NCBI GenBank assembly: GCA_040756655.1 | Contig: JBFLYN010000047.1 | Location: forward strand, 1 to 20,373 | Source of the DNA: JBFLYN01 sp040756655 | GTDB lineage: Bacteria; Bacillota; Sulfobacillia; UBA8153 | Reading direction: 5' to 3' | DNA: 20,373 bases | In this document: one piece after another, positions 1-6,710 of the stretch | Layout: each line of letters begins with the position of its first letter | Numbering within the stretch: position 1 is the first letter of the stretch | Program-made: the position numbers and the translations under genes | Notes under the pieces: model-generated | Told to the model about the DNA's origin: nothing | The model's database searches: none | The model's input: only the letters and a program-made list of their open reading frames with translations

Positions 1-62
1 CGGATACCCTCAATGACACTGGGCTCCGCCAGTGCCTTTTGCAGCTGCCTCCGTCCTGTCAT
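1..62 (-). CDS. Possible 5' end of an unrecognised gene, cut by the window edge
   Basis: An open frame starts at ATG (62-60) on the minus strand and reads MTGRRQLQKALAEPSVIEGI before leaving the window. Only 20 residues are visible and no family can be named. The ribosome site is poor: GGAAG lies almost directly against the start codon. It would lie downstream of, and co-directional with, the thiol-redox operon, about 60 nt after the tlpA stop. It may equally be a chance frame. Confidence 0.25.
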   Translation of the reverse strand, partial: MTGRRQLQKALAEPSVIEGI

Positions 63-108
63 ACTTCCATTGTGGGGGACGTGAGGCTGTTTGTTCAGCC
101 CTACTTAT

Positions 109-129
109 GGGTATAGGGCAGGGTTAGGG
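109..129 (+). other. Potential G-quadruplex at the 3' end of tlpA
   Basis: Four G3 tracts at 109-111, 116-118, 121-123 and 127-129 are separated by loops of 4, 2 and 3 nt, which fits the standard G3N1-7 quadruplex rule. The motif is on the plus strand, the template for the minus-strand tlpA operon, and overlaps the tlpA stop codon (124-126). It could affect polymerase passage at the operon end, where no U-tract terminator is visible. Folding is an inference. Confidence 0.45.
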
Positions 130-612
130 TTTTAGCGCACGATGGACCATGATGGCCAGGGCCTCGGCGTTCATATAGCCGGGAATGACCGCTACCAGCT
201 TCCCGTTAGGGTTGATGAAGGCGTGAGTGGGATATCCGCGGACTTTGTAGCGCTTAGCCACTGCTCCATCACTGTCCAGGAGAACCCGCAATGTCACCTG
301 GTATTCCTCGACCACTCTCTGGACTGTACGGGGTTCGTCCAGTACATTCACGGCGAGCACCACCGCTTGGTCGCCAAACTGGCGAGCTACTGCGTCCAGC
401 TCCGGCAGCGCCCGTATACAGGCCGAACACAGTGAAGTCCAAAATTTCAGCACCACGGCCTTTCCCTTGAAGTCGGCCAGTTGCACATGCCTCCCGTCAA
501 GGTCCACCAGTTTGAAACCGGGGGCTGCGTCCCGGGCCCTCAGCGGCTCCATCATCAACACTACTACCACAACCAGCGCAACCACCGCGGCAATGGCAAT
601 CTTGATGCGCAA
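124..612 (-). CDS. Membrane-anchored thioredoxin-like protein, TlpA/ResA type
   Basis: A 162-residue protein with an N-terminal hydrophobic anchor (about residues 4-20), then a TlpA/AhpC-TSA thioredoxin fold on the outer face of the membrane. The redox site is C62-S-A-C65 in FWTSLCSAC, and the cis-Pro loop is GYPTHAF. Proteins of this family reduce or exchange disulfides in extracytoplasmic apoproteins, for example during cytochrome c maturation, drawing electrons from CcdA. The frame is open far upstream, but the TTG start at 612 is chosen because AGGAGGG (625-619) precedes it by 6 nt and residues further upstream look like non-coding translation. The ribosome site overlaps the ccdA stop, so the two are translationally coupled. 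The CSAC active site is not the CEPC of ResA, so the exact substrate is open. Confidence 0.88.
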   Translation of the reverse strand: MRIKIAIAAVVALVVVVVLMMEPLRARDAAPGFKLVDLDGRHVQLADFKGKAVVLKFWTSLCSACIRALPELDAVARQFGDQAVVLAVNVLDEPRTVQRVVEEYQVTLRVLLDSDGAVAKRYKVRGYPTHAFINPNGKLVAVIPGYMNAEALAIMVHRALKP

Positions 613-623
613 ACCTATCCCTC

Positions 624-1325
624 CTAGAAACTGCCCGGCAGCCTGAGCATGAGCCGGGATAACTGGCCGGTGAGGACCAGTACGCCGGCCACCAGCAGGA
701 CGACACCACCCATGGCCCGCACCACCCGTGCATATGGTGCGACCCGCCTTAGAGGTACCAATAGACGTGGGGCAAACACCAATGAGAGGAAGAATGGCAG
801 GGACAGGCCCAGGGAATACGCGGCCAGCAGTATGGCCCCGGCCAGCGTGCCTCCTCCTACCGCCGCGTATACCAGTATGGACCCGATGATGGGCCCAAGA
901 CAGGGCGACCAGCCAGCAGCCAGTCCCGCTCCCATGAGGAACCCCCGCCAAGGACCACCCACTCGCGGCAGACCAGCAGAAAGACCAGCCGGAAAGCGCC
1001 AGAGCCCTAGCAGCTGTAATCCGAAGGCCGCCAGGATCAAGCCGCCCACTACCCGCACGACCGGGGCAAAAGCTACCAGGGTCTGCCCCAGCCAGCCGGC
1101 CAGGGCACCCATCCATACAAACGTTGTGGACAGCCCGACCACAAAGAGCGCACCGCTGATGATCAGCGAACGCTGCGCCTGGCCTCCCGGGACCACGGCC
1201 TCTTCAACAGTGGTGCCGGCCAGGTAGGCAAGATACACCGGCAACAGGGGGATGATGCACGGCGACAAGAACGAAACCAGGCCTGCGACAAAGGCGACTC
1301 CGATGGTGACCGGGGGCGGGGCCAC
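624..1325 (-). CDS. ccdA: CcdA-type transmembrane thiol-disulfide reductase
   Basis: A 233-residue polytopic membrane protein with about six hydrophobic segments, the normal CcdA/DsbD-core size. The two hallmark cysteines are both present: C23 in the SFLSPCIIPLLP motif of helix 1 and C142 in AGWSPCLGPI of helix 4. CcdA takes electrons from cytoplasmic thioredoxin and passes them to extracytoplasmic thioredoxin-like proteins. Here both partners are in the same operon: thioredoxin upstream and a TlpA-like protein directly downstream. Start is GTG at 1325, preceded by AGGAGGGAT; the longer ATG start at 1454 would run into the csoR-like gene and lacks this signal. Gap to the upstream gene is 10 nt. 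Confidence 0.93.
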   Translation of the reverse strand: MAPPPVTIGVAFVAGLVSFLSPCIIPLLPVYLAYLAGTTVEEAVVPGGQAQRSLIISGALFVVGLSTTFVWMGALAGWLGQTLVAFAPVVRVVGGLILAAFGLQLLGLWRFPAGLSAGLPRVGGPWRGFLMGAGLAAGWSPCLGPIIGSILVYAAVGGGTLAGAILLAAYSLGLSLPFFLSLVFAPRLLVPLRRVAPYARVVRAMGGVVLLVAGVLVLTGQLSRLMLRLPGSF

Positions 1326-1335
1326 TCTATCCCTC

Positions 1336-1608
1336 CTAGGAAAACCTGGCGAATACTTCCACGGCACGGTCAATGGACGCACGGCCATCGCCGCCCTCTG
1401 ACAGCTCACGACGCAGTTCCTGCGCCAGGTGACAACCGAGCATAGCCAAGGCAACTTTGTTAAGAGCCGCCCTCATGGCAGCTATCTGGACCAGCGTATC
1501 CTGGCAGTCCTGCCCTTCCTCGAGCATGCGTCGGACGCCCCGGGCCTGACCTTCAATGCGTTTCATGCGCTGGACCAGGTCTTGAAGATGGCCCGTGCCG
1601 CTTTCCAT
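1336..1608 (-). CDS. CsoR/FrmR-family metal- or thiol-sensing transcriptional repressor
   Basis: A 90-residue all-helical protein of the DUF156 family (CsoR, RcnR, FrmR, CstR). The DNA-contact segment RMKRIEGQARGVRRM (14-28) and the QIAAMRAALNKVA core (41-53) are well conserved. The usual first Cys is present (C35, in DCQDTL) and the conserved His is H60, but the third CsoR ligand (Cys four residues after the His) is E64, while an additional cysteine, C59, sits immediately before the His. The set C35/C59/H60 is neither the classical Cu(I) site nor the two-Cys CstR persulfide site and is nearer to FrmR. It lies between thioredoxin and ccdA (gaps 11 and 10 nt) and most likely autoregulates this operon. 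The ribosome site is weak (GAGGC). Confidence 0.88.
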   Translation of the reverse strand: MESGTGHLQDLVQRMKRIEGQARGVRRMLEEGQDCQDTLVQIAAMRAALNKVALAMLGCHLAQELRRELSEGGDGRASIDRAVEVFARFS

Positions 1609-1619
1609 GCTCTTTTGCC

Positions 1620-1946
1620 TCAGAGGACAGCGTCTAGACGACGCTGGAGGTCCCGCTTGGGCACGGCTCCTACAACCTTGTCCACAGCCTTGCCGTCTTT
1701 GAAGAGCAAAAGCGTCGGTATACTCATGATCCCGTACTGGGCAGCGGTGTTCCCGTTGTCGTCTACGTTCAGCTTCCCTACTTTGACCCTGCCTGCATAG
1801 TCGCGGGCCAGTTCATCGATGGTTGGCGCGATCATCCGGCAGGGACCGCACCAGGCAGCCCAGAAATCTACCAGTACCGGCATGTCAGCGTTGAGGACTT
1901 CCGCACCAAAGTTCTTGTCGGTAAGAGTTATGGTTCCACCAGCCAT
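1620..1946 (-). CDS. trxA: Thioredoxin
   Basis: A 108-residue classical thioredoxin with the WCGPC active site (C33, C36), FWAAWCGPCRMIAP surrounding it and the cis-proline in SIPTLLLF (P77). It is the cytoplasmic dithiol reductant, kept reduced by thioredoxin reductase, which is not in the window. First gene of a minus-strand operon whose next members are a thiol/metal-sensing repressor, CcdA and a TlpA-like protein, so its dedicated role is probably to feed CcdA. The start ATG at 1946 is chosen over the upstream in-frame codon because GAGGAGGGA lies a few nt before it. The N-terminus MAGGTITLTDKNF is typical of the family. Confidence 0.95.
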   Translation of the reverse strand: MAGGTITLTDKNFGAEVLNADMPVLVDFWAAWCGPCRMIAPTIDELARDYAGRVKVGKLNVDDNGNTAAQYGIMSIPTLLLFKDGKAVDKVVGAVPKRDLQRRLDAVL

Positions 1947-2002
1947 GGTATCCCTCCTCGTTAGCAATCGATATACGGTACGGGGTATCCCTATTCGTGG
2001 TC

Positions 2003-2032
2003 ATTGTAGCATATCGCCCCGGGGGCCGTCAA
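2003..2032 (-). promoter_or_regulatory. Sigma-A-type promoter of the trxA-csoR-ccdA-tlpA operon
   Basis: On the minus strand a TTGACG -35 element (2032-2027) and a TACAAT -10 element (2008-2003) are separated by 18 nt. Transcription would start near 1996, about 50 nt before the trxA ATG. The leader between them contains GGGATACCCC followed by GTACCGTA, a GC-tract arrangement that could be an operator for the CsoR-like product; that part is a guess. Confidence 0.75.
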
Positions 2033-2134
2033 CGGGCCGCGCCGGGGGAGCCTGCCGCTCTGTAGAATGCCCACCGGGCAACTCAGGTTGTTGTGCAGAC
2101 TAATCCGGGTAGACTCGTCGTGGAGGTGGTGAAC

Positions 2135-3022
2135 ATGCTGCCAATCGCTTTGAGTCAGGAAGTTGAACTGGCCCTCAAAGCCAACCGGCCGGTGGTGGCG
2201 TTGGAGACGGCGGTGGTGACCCACGGCTTGCCCAACGGCCTTGGGCTGGAGGCAACGCACCGCATGGAGACCCGGGTCAGGCAGGGCGGGGCGATACCCG
2301 CCTTTTGTGGCGTGTACCAAGGGCGGCTATATGCGGGACTGGATGCGGCATGCCTGGAGCACATGACCAAGATGAAGGCAAAGAAGGCCGCCCCGCGTGA
2401 CTTGCCAGGGCTCGTGCTAGCCCATGGGACAGCCGGTACCACGGTGGCCGCTACGGCATACATGGCGGCCCGAGCCGGAATACGGGTGATGGCCACGGGA
2501 GGTTTGGGCGGGATCCACCACGGCCCGGGCCTGGATGTGTCCGCCGATCTCTTGGAGCTGACCCGGCGACAAGTAGTGGTGGTGTGTTCAGGCATAAAGG
2601 CCGTGTTAGATGTCGAGGCCACGGCCGAAGCGCTGGAGGCCCTGGGAGTGCCGGTAGCCGGTTACGGCTGCGCCGAGCTGCCGGCGTTCTATTGCAGCCA
2701 AAGTGGGATACCCCTGGAACACACGGTCAACAGCCCGCGTGAGGCAGCAGAGTTCGCAGCCATTAGCTGGGAGCTCTTGGGCGAGCGGGCAGTGGTAGTG
2801 GCGGTACCTCCTCCCCCTGGTACCAGTCTGGACTGGACAACCATCAGCCGGGGGTTGGATGTGACCAATTCCGGCAGAATGGGCAAGTCTGCTACCCCGG
2901 CGTTACTGTCCGCGTTGCACCACCACACCGGTGGTGTGACTACCAAGAGCAACATTGCCCTCCTGGTGAACAACGCTGGCATAGCAGCAGACATTGCTCT
3001 AGCCCTCCACACACTGCTTTAG
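2135..3022 (+). CDS. psuG: Pseudouridine-5'-phosphate glycosidase
   Basis: A 295-residue protein matching the PsuG/IndA family over its whole length. It cleaves the C-C glycosidic bond of pseudouridine 5'-phosphate to uracil and ribose 5-phosphate (the reverse reaction is favoured in vitro). Family signatures seen: VVALETAVVTHG with E24, RDLPGLVLAHGTAGTTVAAT preceded by K84, ATGGLGGIH, DVSADL with D138, the Schiff-base lysine K155 in CSGIKAVLD, and the terminal NIALLVNNA asparagines. ATG at 2135 is used because GGAGGTGGT precedes it and it begins the conserved domain; an ATG at 2093 has no ribosome site. No psuK kinase adjoins it, so the phosphorylated substrate must come from elsewhere. It is convergent with the Nif3-like gene. 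Confidence 0.94.
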   Translation: MLPIALSQEVELALKANRPVVALETAVVTHGLPNGLGLEATHRMETRVRQGGAIPAFCGVYQGRLYAGLDAACLEHMTKMKAKKAAPRDLPGLVLAHGTAGTTVAATAYMAARAGIRVMATGGLGGIHHGPGLDVSADLLELTRRQVVVVCSGIKAVLDVEATAEALEALGVPVAGYGCAELPAFYCSQSGIPLEHTVNSPREAAEFAAISWELLGERAVVVAVPPPPGTSLDWTTISRGLDVTNSGRMGKSATPALLSALHHHTGGVTTKSNIALLVNNAGIAADIALALHTLL

Positions 3023-3055
3023 CGCGCGTTTTCCCGGGAAATATGCCGGTCGGTG

Positions 3056-3862
3056 TCAGCAGCTTGTACCATTCAGCGTCACGACTTCGACACCGGCTGC
3101 AGCCAGCGCCTGCAGGAATGGGTTGATCCCCACGAGGTCCGACGCAATGTGCCCGGTGATAACTAGGTTCCCCCGGCCTTCGCCGGCTAGGCGCTCAGCG
3201 TCTGCCAGGGGGCAGTGGATGTAAACCACGGTCTGTACGCCGTGGCGGAAATAAGCGTCTGCCACGGCATAGCCGCCGTTGGTTAGACACCCGTGGGCCA
3301 CGACTACCTTGCCCGCGGGGCTGGAACGGTCGCCGGCACCTAGCTGGATGGTACTCCGAGCGGCCTGGAACTCCGGCAACGTTGCCAGGGCATCCATCAC
3401 ATCCCCCACGGTGCCCCCAGAAGCTTCATCGGCCCTCTCCTGCATGATCCGTCTTCCCACCTCATCAAGGGGGCCGTGGATGTTCATGAACGGTATTCCC
3501 AACAGGCGGGCCAGAGAGGGGAAGTGCTCGTGGTTGGCGGACTGGTATGCCGCCTGCATGGCCCGGACCCTGGACCCGACTGCCGCCCGGGCAGCCTCTG
3601 CTGGGACTCCCGCCTGGACCATCAGGTCCACGTGCCGGGCGTATACTTCCCACGCCGGCAACGCCGCTGTGAGCGGCGGGTGATGGCTGATGGCCGCGTC
3701 AAACCCCAGCTGAGCGCAGGCTGTCAACTCTCCTGGGCCCATGTCCACGGCAAATAGCACTCTCCGAATTCCCCGGCCGGGATGGTAGATGGCGCTGTCG
3801 CCCGGGATGGACGACATCCCCGCTAGCCCCAGCGCGACCGCCATGATCTCTTCGGTTGTCAT
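3056..3862 (-). CDS. Nif3-like (NIF3/YqfO family) dinuclear metal protein
   Basis: A 268-residue single-domain protein related to the Nif3 family (DUF34), whose members bind two metal ions; some are reported to act as GTP cyclohydrolase I type 2, but the biological role is not settled. Visible motifs: FAVDMGPGELTACAQLGFDAAISHHPP with metal ligands H60 and H61, and the C-terminal GHIASDLVGI (H238, D242) that corresponds to the GHYxSE motif. The first half after residue 70 is more divergent than in YbgI/YqfO, and the regulatory insert found in longer members is absent. Start ATG at 3862 is preceded by GAGGT. It is divergent from the small ORF at 3923 and convergent with psuG, so probably monocistronic. 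Confidence 0.8.
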   Translation of the reverse strand: MTTEEIMAVALGLAGMSSIPGDSAIYHPGRGIRRVLFAVDMGPGELTACAQLGFDAAISHHPPLTAALPAWEVYARHVDLMVQAGVPAEAARAAVGSRVRAMQAAYQSANHEHFPSLARLLGIPFMNIHGPLDEVGRRIMQERADEASGGTVGDVMDALATLPEFQAARSTIQLGAGDRSSPAGKVVVAHGCLTNGGYAVADAYFRHGVQTVVYIHCPLADAERLAGEGRGNLVITGHIASDLVGINPFLQALAAAGVEVVTLNGTSC

Positions 3863-3890
3863 TGGGCCTGACCTCGCATTCTCTTATGGT
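3862..3890 (+). promoter_or_regulatory. Weak candidate promoter for the 64-residue ORF
   Basis: TTGGGC (3862-3867) and TATGGT (3885-3890) are spaced 17 nt and would start transcription about 25 nt before the ORF at 3923. The hexamers match consensus only partly, and the element overlaps the start of the divergent Nif3-like gene. Confidence 0.3.
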
Positions 3891-3922
3891 GGAATGGCCA
3901 CATTAGTTTGGGAGGGATGACC

Positions 3923-4117
3923 ATGGATAGGCAGGAACAAGTCAGTGAAGTGGTCAGCTTCATCCAGGACCACCCGGAGTCCACCGCCAGCCTGGCAATA
4001 CTGCGCCAAGTATTGGGTACAACCGATCCGGCCAATGTTGACCTGGAGCAACTGCAGACCCGGCTCATGGGAGCCAGTGACACCCTGCTTGGCTACTGCT
4101 ACTACCTGGTGAAATGA
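3923..4117 (+). CDS. Small hypothetical protein, 64 residues
   Basis: Reads from MDRQEQVSEVVSFIQDHPES to GYCYYLVK. It is mostly amphipathic helix in character, acidic in the first half, with no signal peptide, membrane segment or metal motif, and I do not recognise a family. The coding call rests on a strong ribosome site (GGGAGGGATGACC just before the ATG), clean codon use and a defined position between a divergent and a convergent gene. The identical arrangement GGAGGGATGAC(C/T)ATG precedes the cDPGS-like gene at 6694. A longer reading from 3908 is rejected since it would start upstream of the ribosome site. Confidence 0.65.
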   Translation: MDRQEQVSEVVSFIQDHPESTASLAILRQVLGTTDPANVDLEQLQTRLMGASDTLLGYCYYLVK

Positions 4118-4151
4118 CCAGGATGAACAAGCCTCGCCAGTCGCCCGGCTG

Positions 4152-4636
4152 TCAAGCAGACACTTCCTTTCTGACAAAGCAAACGGTAGTCTGGTCGGGC
4201 TGTAGCACCGGTTCGCCGTCAGTGACTTCGTAACCGAGGTTCCGCCAAAACCCTAAGGCTGGCGCGTTGTTGATCTGCACTGCAGCCATTATGGTCCTAC
4301 AGCCTTTACTCTTTCTCACTTCGTCTTCTATGCCCTGCACCAGTTCCCTGTCTATCCCCTTGCCCCGGTACGCTGGAGCAACCATTATCAGCGAGATGAA
4401 GGCGTGGTCAGCATGGTCAATGACGTAATCGACAATGCCTACCATATTGCCTTCAACGTCATAGATACCACAGAAGACGCCCCCCGTTCCCCTTGAACGG
4501 TGGACGTCTTCATCATCATTTCCATTGAAGCGCAAGGTTGAGGGCCCAAGCCGAGGAAGTCTTCACACGCCTTGTACAGATCCAATACCGATTGCAGTTC
4601 GCCGTCGGTGACTGCCTTCAGAACATACGCATTCAC
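4152..4636 (-). pseudogene. GNAT-family N-acetyltransferase broken by a one-base frameshift
   Basis: Two overlapping minus-strand frames together give one GNAT protein of about 160 residues. The first carries the N-terminal part (VNAYVLKAVTDGELQSVLDL to GPQPCASMEMMM); the second continues with DVHRSRGTGGVFCGIYDVEG through the acetyl-CoA-binding motif VAPAYRGKGIDRELVQ and the C-terminal NNAPALGFWRNLGYE. The frames join at about 4509-4510, just after an ATG-ATG-ATG run, where one base appears to be missing. The start is GTG at 4636, preceded by GGTGGGAGA. Substrate unknown. The reading after the break is well conserved, so the lesion is either very recent or a sequencing error. Confidence 0.75.
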
Positions 4637-4731
4637 CTGTTCTCCCACCTAAAAGCAAGTTACAGGTCCAGACGCACGCTGTACCCGGCATCATGTTTCG
4701 AACGGGCGGCGAAGTACTTTGTACAGTAAAA

Positions 4732-4807
4732 TGGTGCGCCAGACAGGGATCGAACCTGTGACTTCCAGCTCCGGAGGCTGGCGCTCTATCCGCTGAGCTA
4801 CTGGCGC
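4732..4807 (-). tRNA. tRNA-Arg (anticodon CCG)
   Basis: On the minus strand the 76-nt molecule has a 7-bp acceptor stem GCGCCAG/CTGGCGC, discriminator A, encoded CCA tail, D-arm AGCTCAGCGGATAGAGC, T-arm with GGTTCGATCC and an anticodon stem CCAGC/GCTGG closing the loop CTCCGGA. The anticodon CCG decodes CGG arginine codons, which are frequent in this GC-rich window. No integration scar is visible beside it. Confidence 0.97.
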
Positions 4808-4822
4808 ACGCTCTGCACACCC

Positions 4823-4851
4823 ATTATACTATCACCGTGGTCAAATCTCAA
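4823..4851 (-). promoter_or_regulatory. Promoter of tRNA-Arg
   Basis: TTGAGA (4851-4846) and a perfect TATAAT (4828-4823) are separated by 17 nt on the minus strand. The start of transcription would be near 4816, about 9 nt before the mature tRNA. Confidence 0.8.
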
Positions 4852-4877
4852 GCTTGGTGCCCCGCGCGAGAAGAATG

Positions 4878-5150
4878 TTAAACGCGGCCTGCCAGCAACA
4901 GCCCGCCGAGAACGATGAACATGACGCCCGCCACACCGTGGATGACTCGCACTGGTACCAACTTGGTGACGAACTCACCAAACAAGACCCCCAACAGCGA
5001 AGAAAGAGCGAGGGCCATGACTGCTCCAACGAAAACCGAGGCCGGGGAGCGGCTCTGTGCAGCCAGCAGCATGGTGGTAAGCTGGGTCTTGTCTCCCAGC
5101 TCTGCCAGGAAAATCACGGTGAAGGTGCCGATCATGACTCTAACATCCAC
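4878..5150 (-). CDS. Half-size UPF0016/GDT1 (TMEM165-like) cation transporter
   Basis: A 90-residue membrane protein with three hydrophobic stretches and the family's signature E-x-G-D-K-T (AELGDKTQLTTML, about residues 16-28). GDT1/TMEM165/MneA proteins exchange Mn2+ or Ca2+; full-length members have two such repeats, and this one has a single repeat and presumably dimerises. No partner half-gene is adjacent. The start is taken as GTG at 5150 with AGGGGA upstream; an internal ATG at 5135 is the alternative. A near-consensus promoter lies 40 nt upstream, so it is probably monocistronic. Mn2+ versus Ca2+ cannot be decided from sequence. Confidence 0.85.
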   Translation of the reverse strand: MDVRVMIGTFTVIFLAELGDKTQLTTMLLAAQSRSPASVFVGAVMALALSSLLGVLFGEFVTKLVPVRVIHGVAGVMFIVLGGLLLAGRV

Positions 5151-5164
5151 GTCCGTGTCCCCTT

Positions 5165-5199
5165 ACTTGCCGCAAGTTCCATTCCCTGCTATTATAGCA
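5165..5199 (-). promoter_or_regulatory. Extended -10 promoter and leader palindrome of the UPF0016 gene
   Basis: On the minus strand TATAAT (5196-5191) is preceded by TGC, making an extended -10; no good -35 is seen. The short leader contains the inverted repeat ACTTGC-GCAAGT (around 5165-5177) immediately upstream of the ribosome site, in a position where a repressor could act. The leader is too short for a yybP-ykoY manganese riboswitch. Confidence 0.6.
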
Positions 5200-5256
5200 T
5201 ACCCTGAACATGCACTGGGGGGGAGAAGGCAGGCCAGTGCCTTGGGGCTTGGTGAT

Positions 5257-5280
5257 GAGGACCCGCCCGGGCGGGTCCTC
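5257..5280 (-). terminator. 24-bp perfect palindrome after the cDPGS-like gene
   Basis: The sequence from 5257 to 5280 is a perfect inverted repeat (GAGGACCCGC arms around a CCGG centre), giving a 10-bp GC-rich hairpin 10 nt after the stop codon of the minus-strand gene. It is preceded by an A/G-rich stretch but not followed by a U tract in either direction. Position argues for transcription termination or 3'-end protection; a protein-binding palindrome is the alternative. Confidence 0.5.
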
Positions 5281-5290
5281 TGCTTCTTCC

Positions 5291-6694
5291 TCAGTGGGCC
5301 GGCAACACCTGCCGGGGTTGCTGGTATGACGGAAGCGGCGGCGATGGGTGCTGGCGCCGAGCCAGCATGTCCATGAGCGGGCAGAGGACATCCTCAAGGG
5401 TGGGCCGCCCGATCTCTTGGAGCTCATAGGTGACTCGCACCGCAGGCTTCTGCAGCCTGGCCACGCGCCTCAGGTCAATGGGGGTGGCAATGATGACCAG
5501 CTCCGCATCGGAAGTGTTGATAGTGGCTTCCAGTTCGCGAATCTGCTGGGAACCGTAGCCCATGGCTGGCAGCAACGTTCCAATCCTGGGGTAATTGTCA
5601 AAGGTCTTTTTGATCGTGCCGGTGGCAAACGGTCGCGGGTCCACTAGTTCCCGGGCACCGAACTTGCGCGCTGCCAGTACTCCGGCACCGTAGGTCATCT
5701 CACCGTGAGTAAGAGTGGGACCATCTTCGATGACCAGTACGCTTTTCCCACGGACGGCCATGGGATCTTCCACAAAGATGGGAGAAGCAGCTTCTATCAC
5801 GGTGGCCCTGGGGTTGAGCTGGTGCACCGAGTTCCTCACTGCCTCGATCCCGTCCGGGCTGGAGGTATCCACTTTGTTGATGATAACGACATGAGCCATG
5901 CGAAGGTTAGTTTCGCCCGGGTGATATCGGTACTCGTGACCCGGCCGGTGAGGGTCGACCAGGACCATGTGAACGTCAGGTTGGTAGAAGGGAAGGTCGT
6001 TGTTGCCTCCGTCCCACACCACGACGTCGGCATCCTGCTCAGCGGACCGCAGGATGCGCTCGTAGTCCACGCCCGCGTACACGGCCAGCCCGCGGTTGAT
6101 GAGGGGCTCAAACTCCTCACGCTCCTCGATGGTACAGTGGTGCCGGTCCAAGTCCTCATAGGAAGCGAAGCGAATGGCCGCTTGACTGAGCAGGTTCCCG
6201 TACGGCATCGGGTGTCGCACCGCCACTACCTGTAGACCCATGCGCTTGATGATGTCACACACTCTCCTGGTGGTCTGGCTCTTGCCCACGCCGGTGCGAA
6301 CGGCAGTTACCGCCACCACGGGCCGGGATGATCGAAGCATGGTGCTTGAGGGACCCAAGAGGGAGAAGTCGGCGCCGGCGGCAAGCACCTGGGAGGCGCG
6401 GTGCATCACATATTCGTGGGACACGTCGCTGTACGCGAAAACCACCAAGTCGATGCCTTCCTGGGCGATAAGGCCGGGCAAGTCGGTCTCTGGATGGATG
6501 GGAATCCCCCGCGGGTATGCCGGTCCAGCCAACTGGGGCGGGTATACCCGGCCCTCGATGTCGGGTATCTGGGCGGCAGTGAACGCAACGACCTGGTAAG
6601 CCGGGTTGTCCCGGAAATTGACGTTGAAGTTGTGAAAGTCTCTTCCTGCGGCGCCCATGATGAGCACCCTCTGTGGACCCTGGTTACGGACCAT
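5291..6694 (-). CDS. Cyclic 2,3-diphosphoglycerate synthetase-like P-loop GTPase
   Basis: A 467-residue protein of the family named after the archaeal cyclic 2,3-diphosphoglycerate synthetase; bacterial members have no established reaction. It begins with a Rossmann-like region (RVLIMGAAGRDFHNFNV), then a SIMIBI-type P-loop domain with Walker A RTGVGKSQTTR (about 133-143), a Walker B-like WDGGNNDLPF and a GTPase-style NKVD base-recognition motif. It lacks membrane segments and should be cytoplasmic. ATG at 6694 is preferred to the ATG at 6700, which abuts GGAGGG directly. The gene starts 16 nt after the glycosyltransferase stop and is clearly co-transcribed with it. This linkage suggests action in sugar-phosphate, polymer or envelope metabolism rather than archaeal-style thermoprotection, but that is inference. 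Confidence 0.85.
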   Translation of the reverse strand: MVRNQGPQRVLIMGAAGRDFHNFNVNFRDNPAYQVVAFTAAQIPDIEGRVYPPQLAGPAYPRGIPIHPETDLPGLIAQEGIDLVVFAYSDVSHEYVMHRASQVLAAGADFSLLGPSSTMLRSSRPVVAVTAVRTGVGKSQTTRRVCDIIKRMGLQVVAVRHPMPYGNLLSQAAIRFASYEDLDRHHCTIEEREEFEPLINRGLAVYAGVDYERILRSAEQDADVVVWDGGNNDLPFYQPDVHMVLVDPHRPGHEYRYHPGETNLRMAHVVIINKVDTSSPDGIEAVRNSVHQLNPRATVIEAASPIFVEDPMAVRGKSVLVIEDGPTLTHGEMTYGAGVLAARKFGARELVDPRPFATGTIKKTFDNYPRIGTLLPAMGYGSQQIRELEATINTSDAELVIIATPIDLRRVARLQKPAVRVTYELQEIGRPTLEDVLCPLMDMLARRQHPSPPLPSYQQPRQVLPAH

Positions 6695-6710
6695 AGTCAT
6701 CCCTCCAACT

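Noticed and set aside
649..1227. Plus-strand ORF of 192 codons
   Set aside because: Exactly antisense to ccdA, which has strong family motifs; composition rich in Arg, Pro and Thr as expected for a shadow frame.
2088..2115. TTGTTG/TAGACT as a promoter of psuG
   Set aside because: Both hexamers deviate and spacing is 16 nt; not distinguishable from background.
3030..3041. TTTCCCGGGAAA palindrome between convergent psuG and Nif3-like genes
   Set aside because: Too short and with no loop or U tract for a terminator; may be chance.
4732..4807. tRNA-Arg as an integration site of an island
   Set aside because: No integrase gene and no repeated tRNA 3' end within the window.
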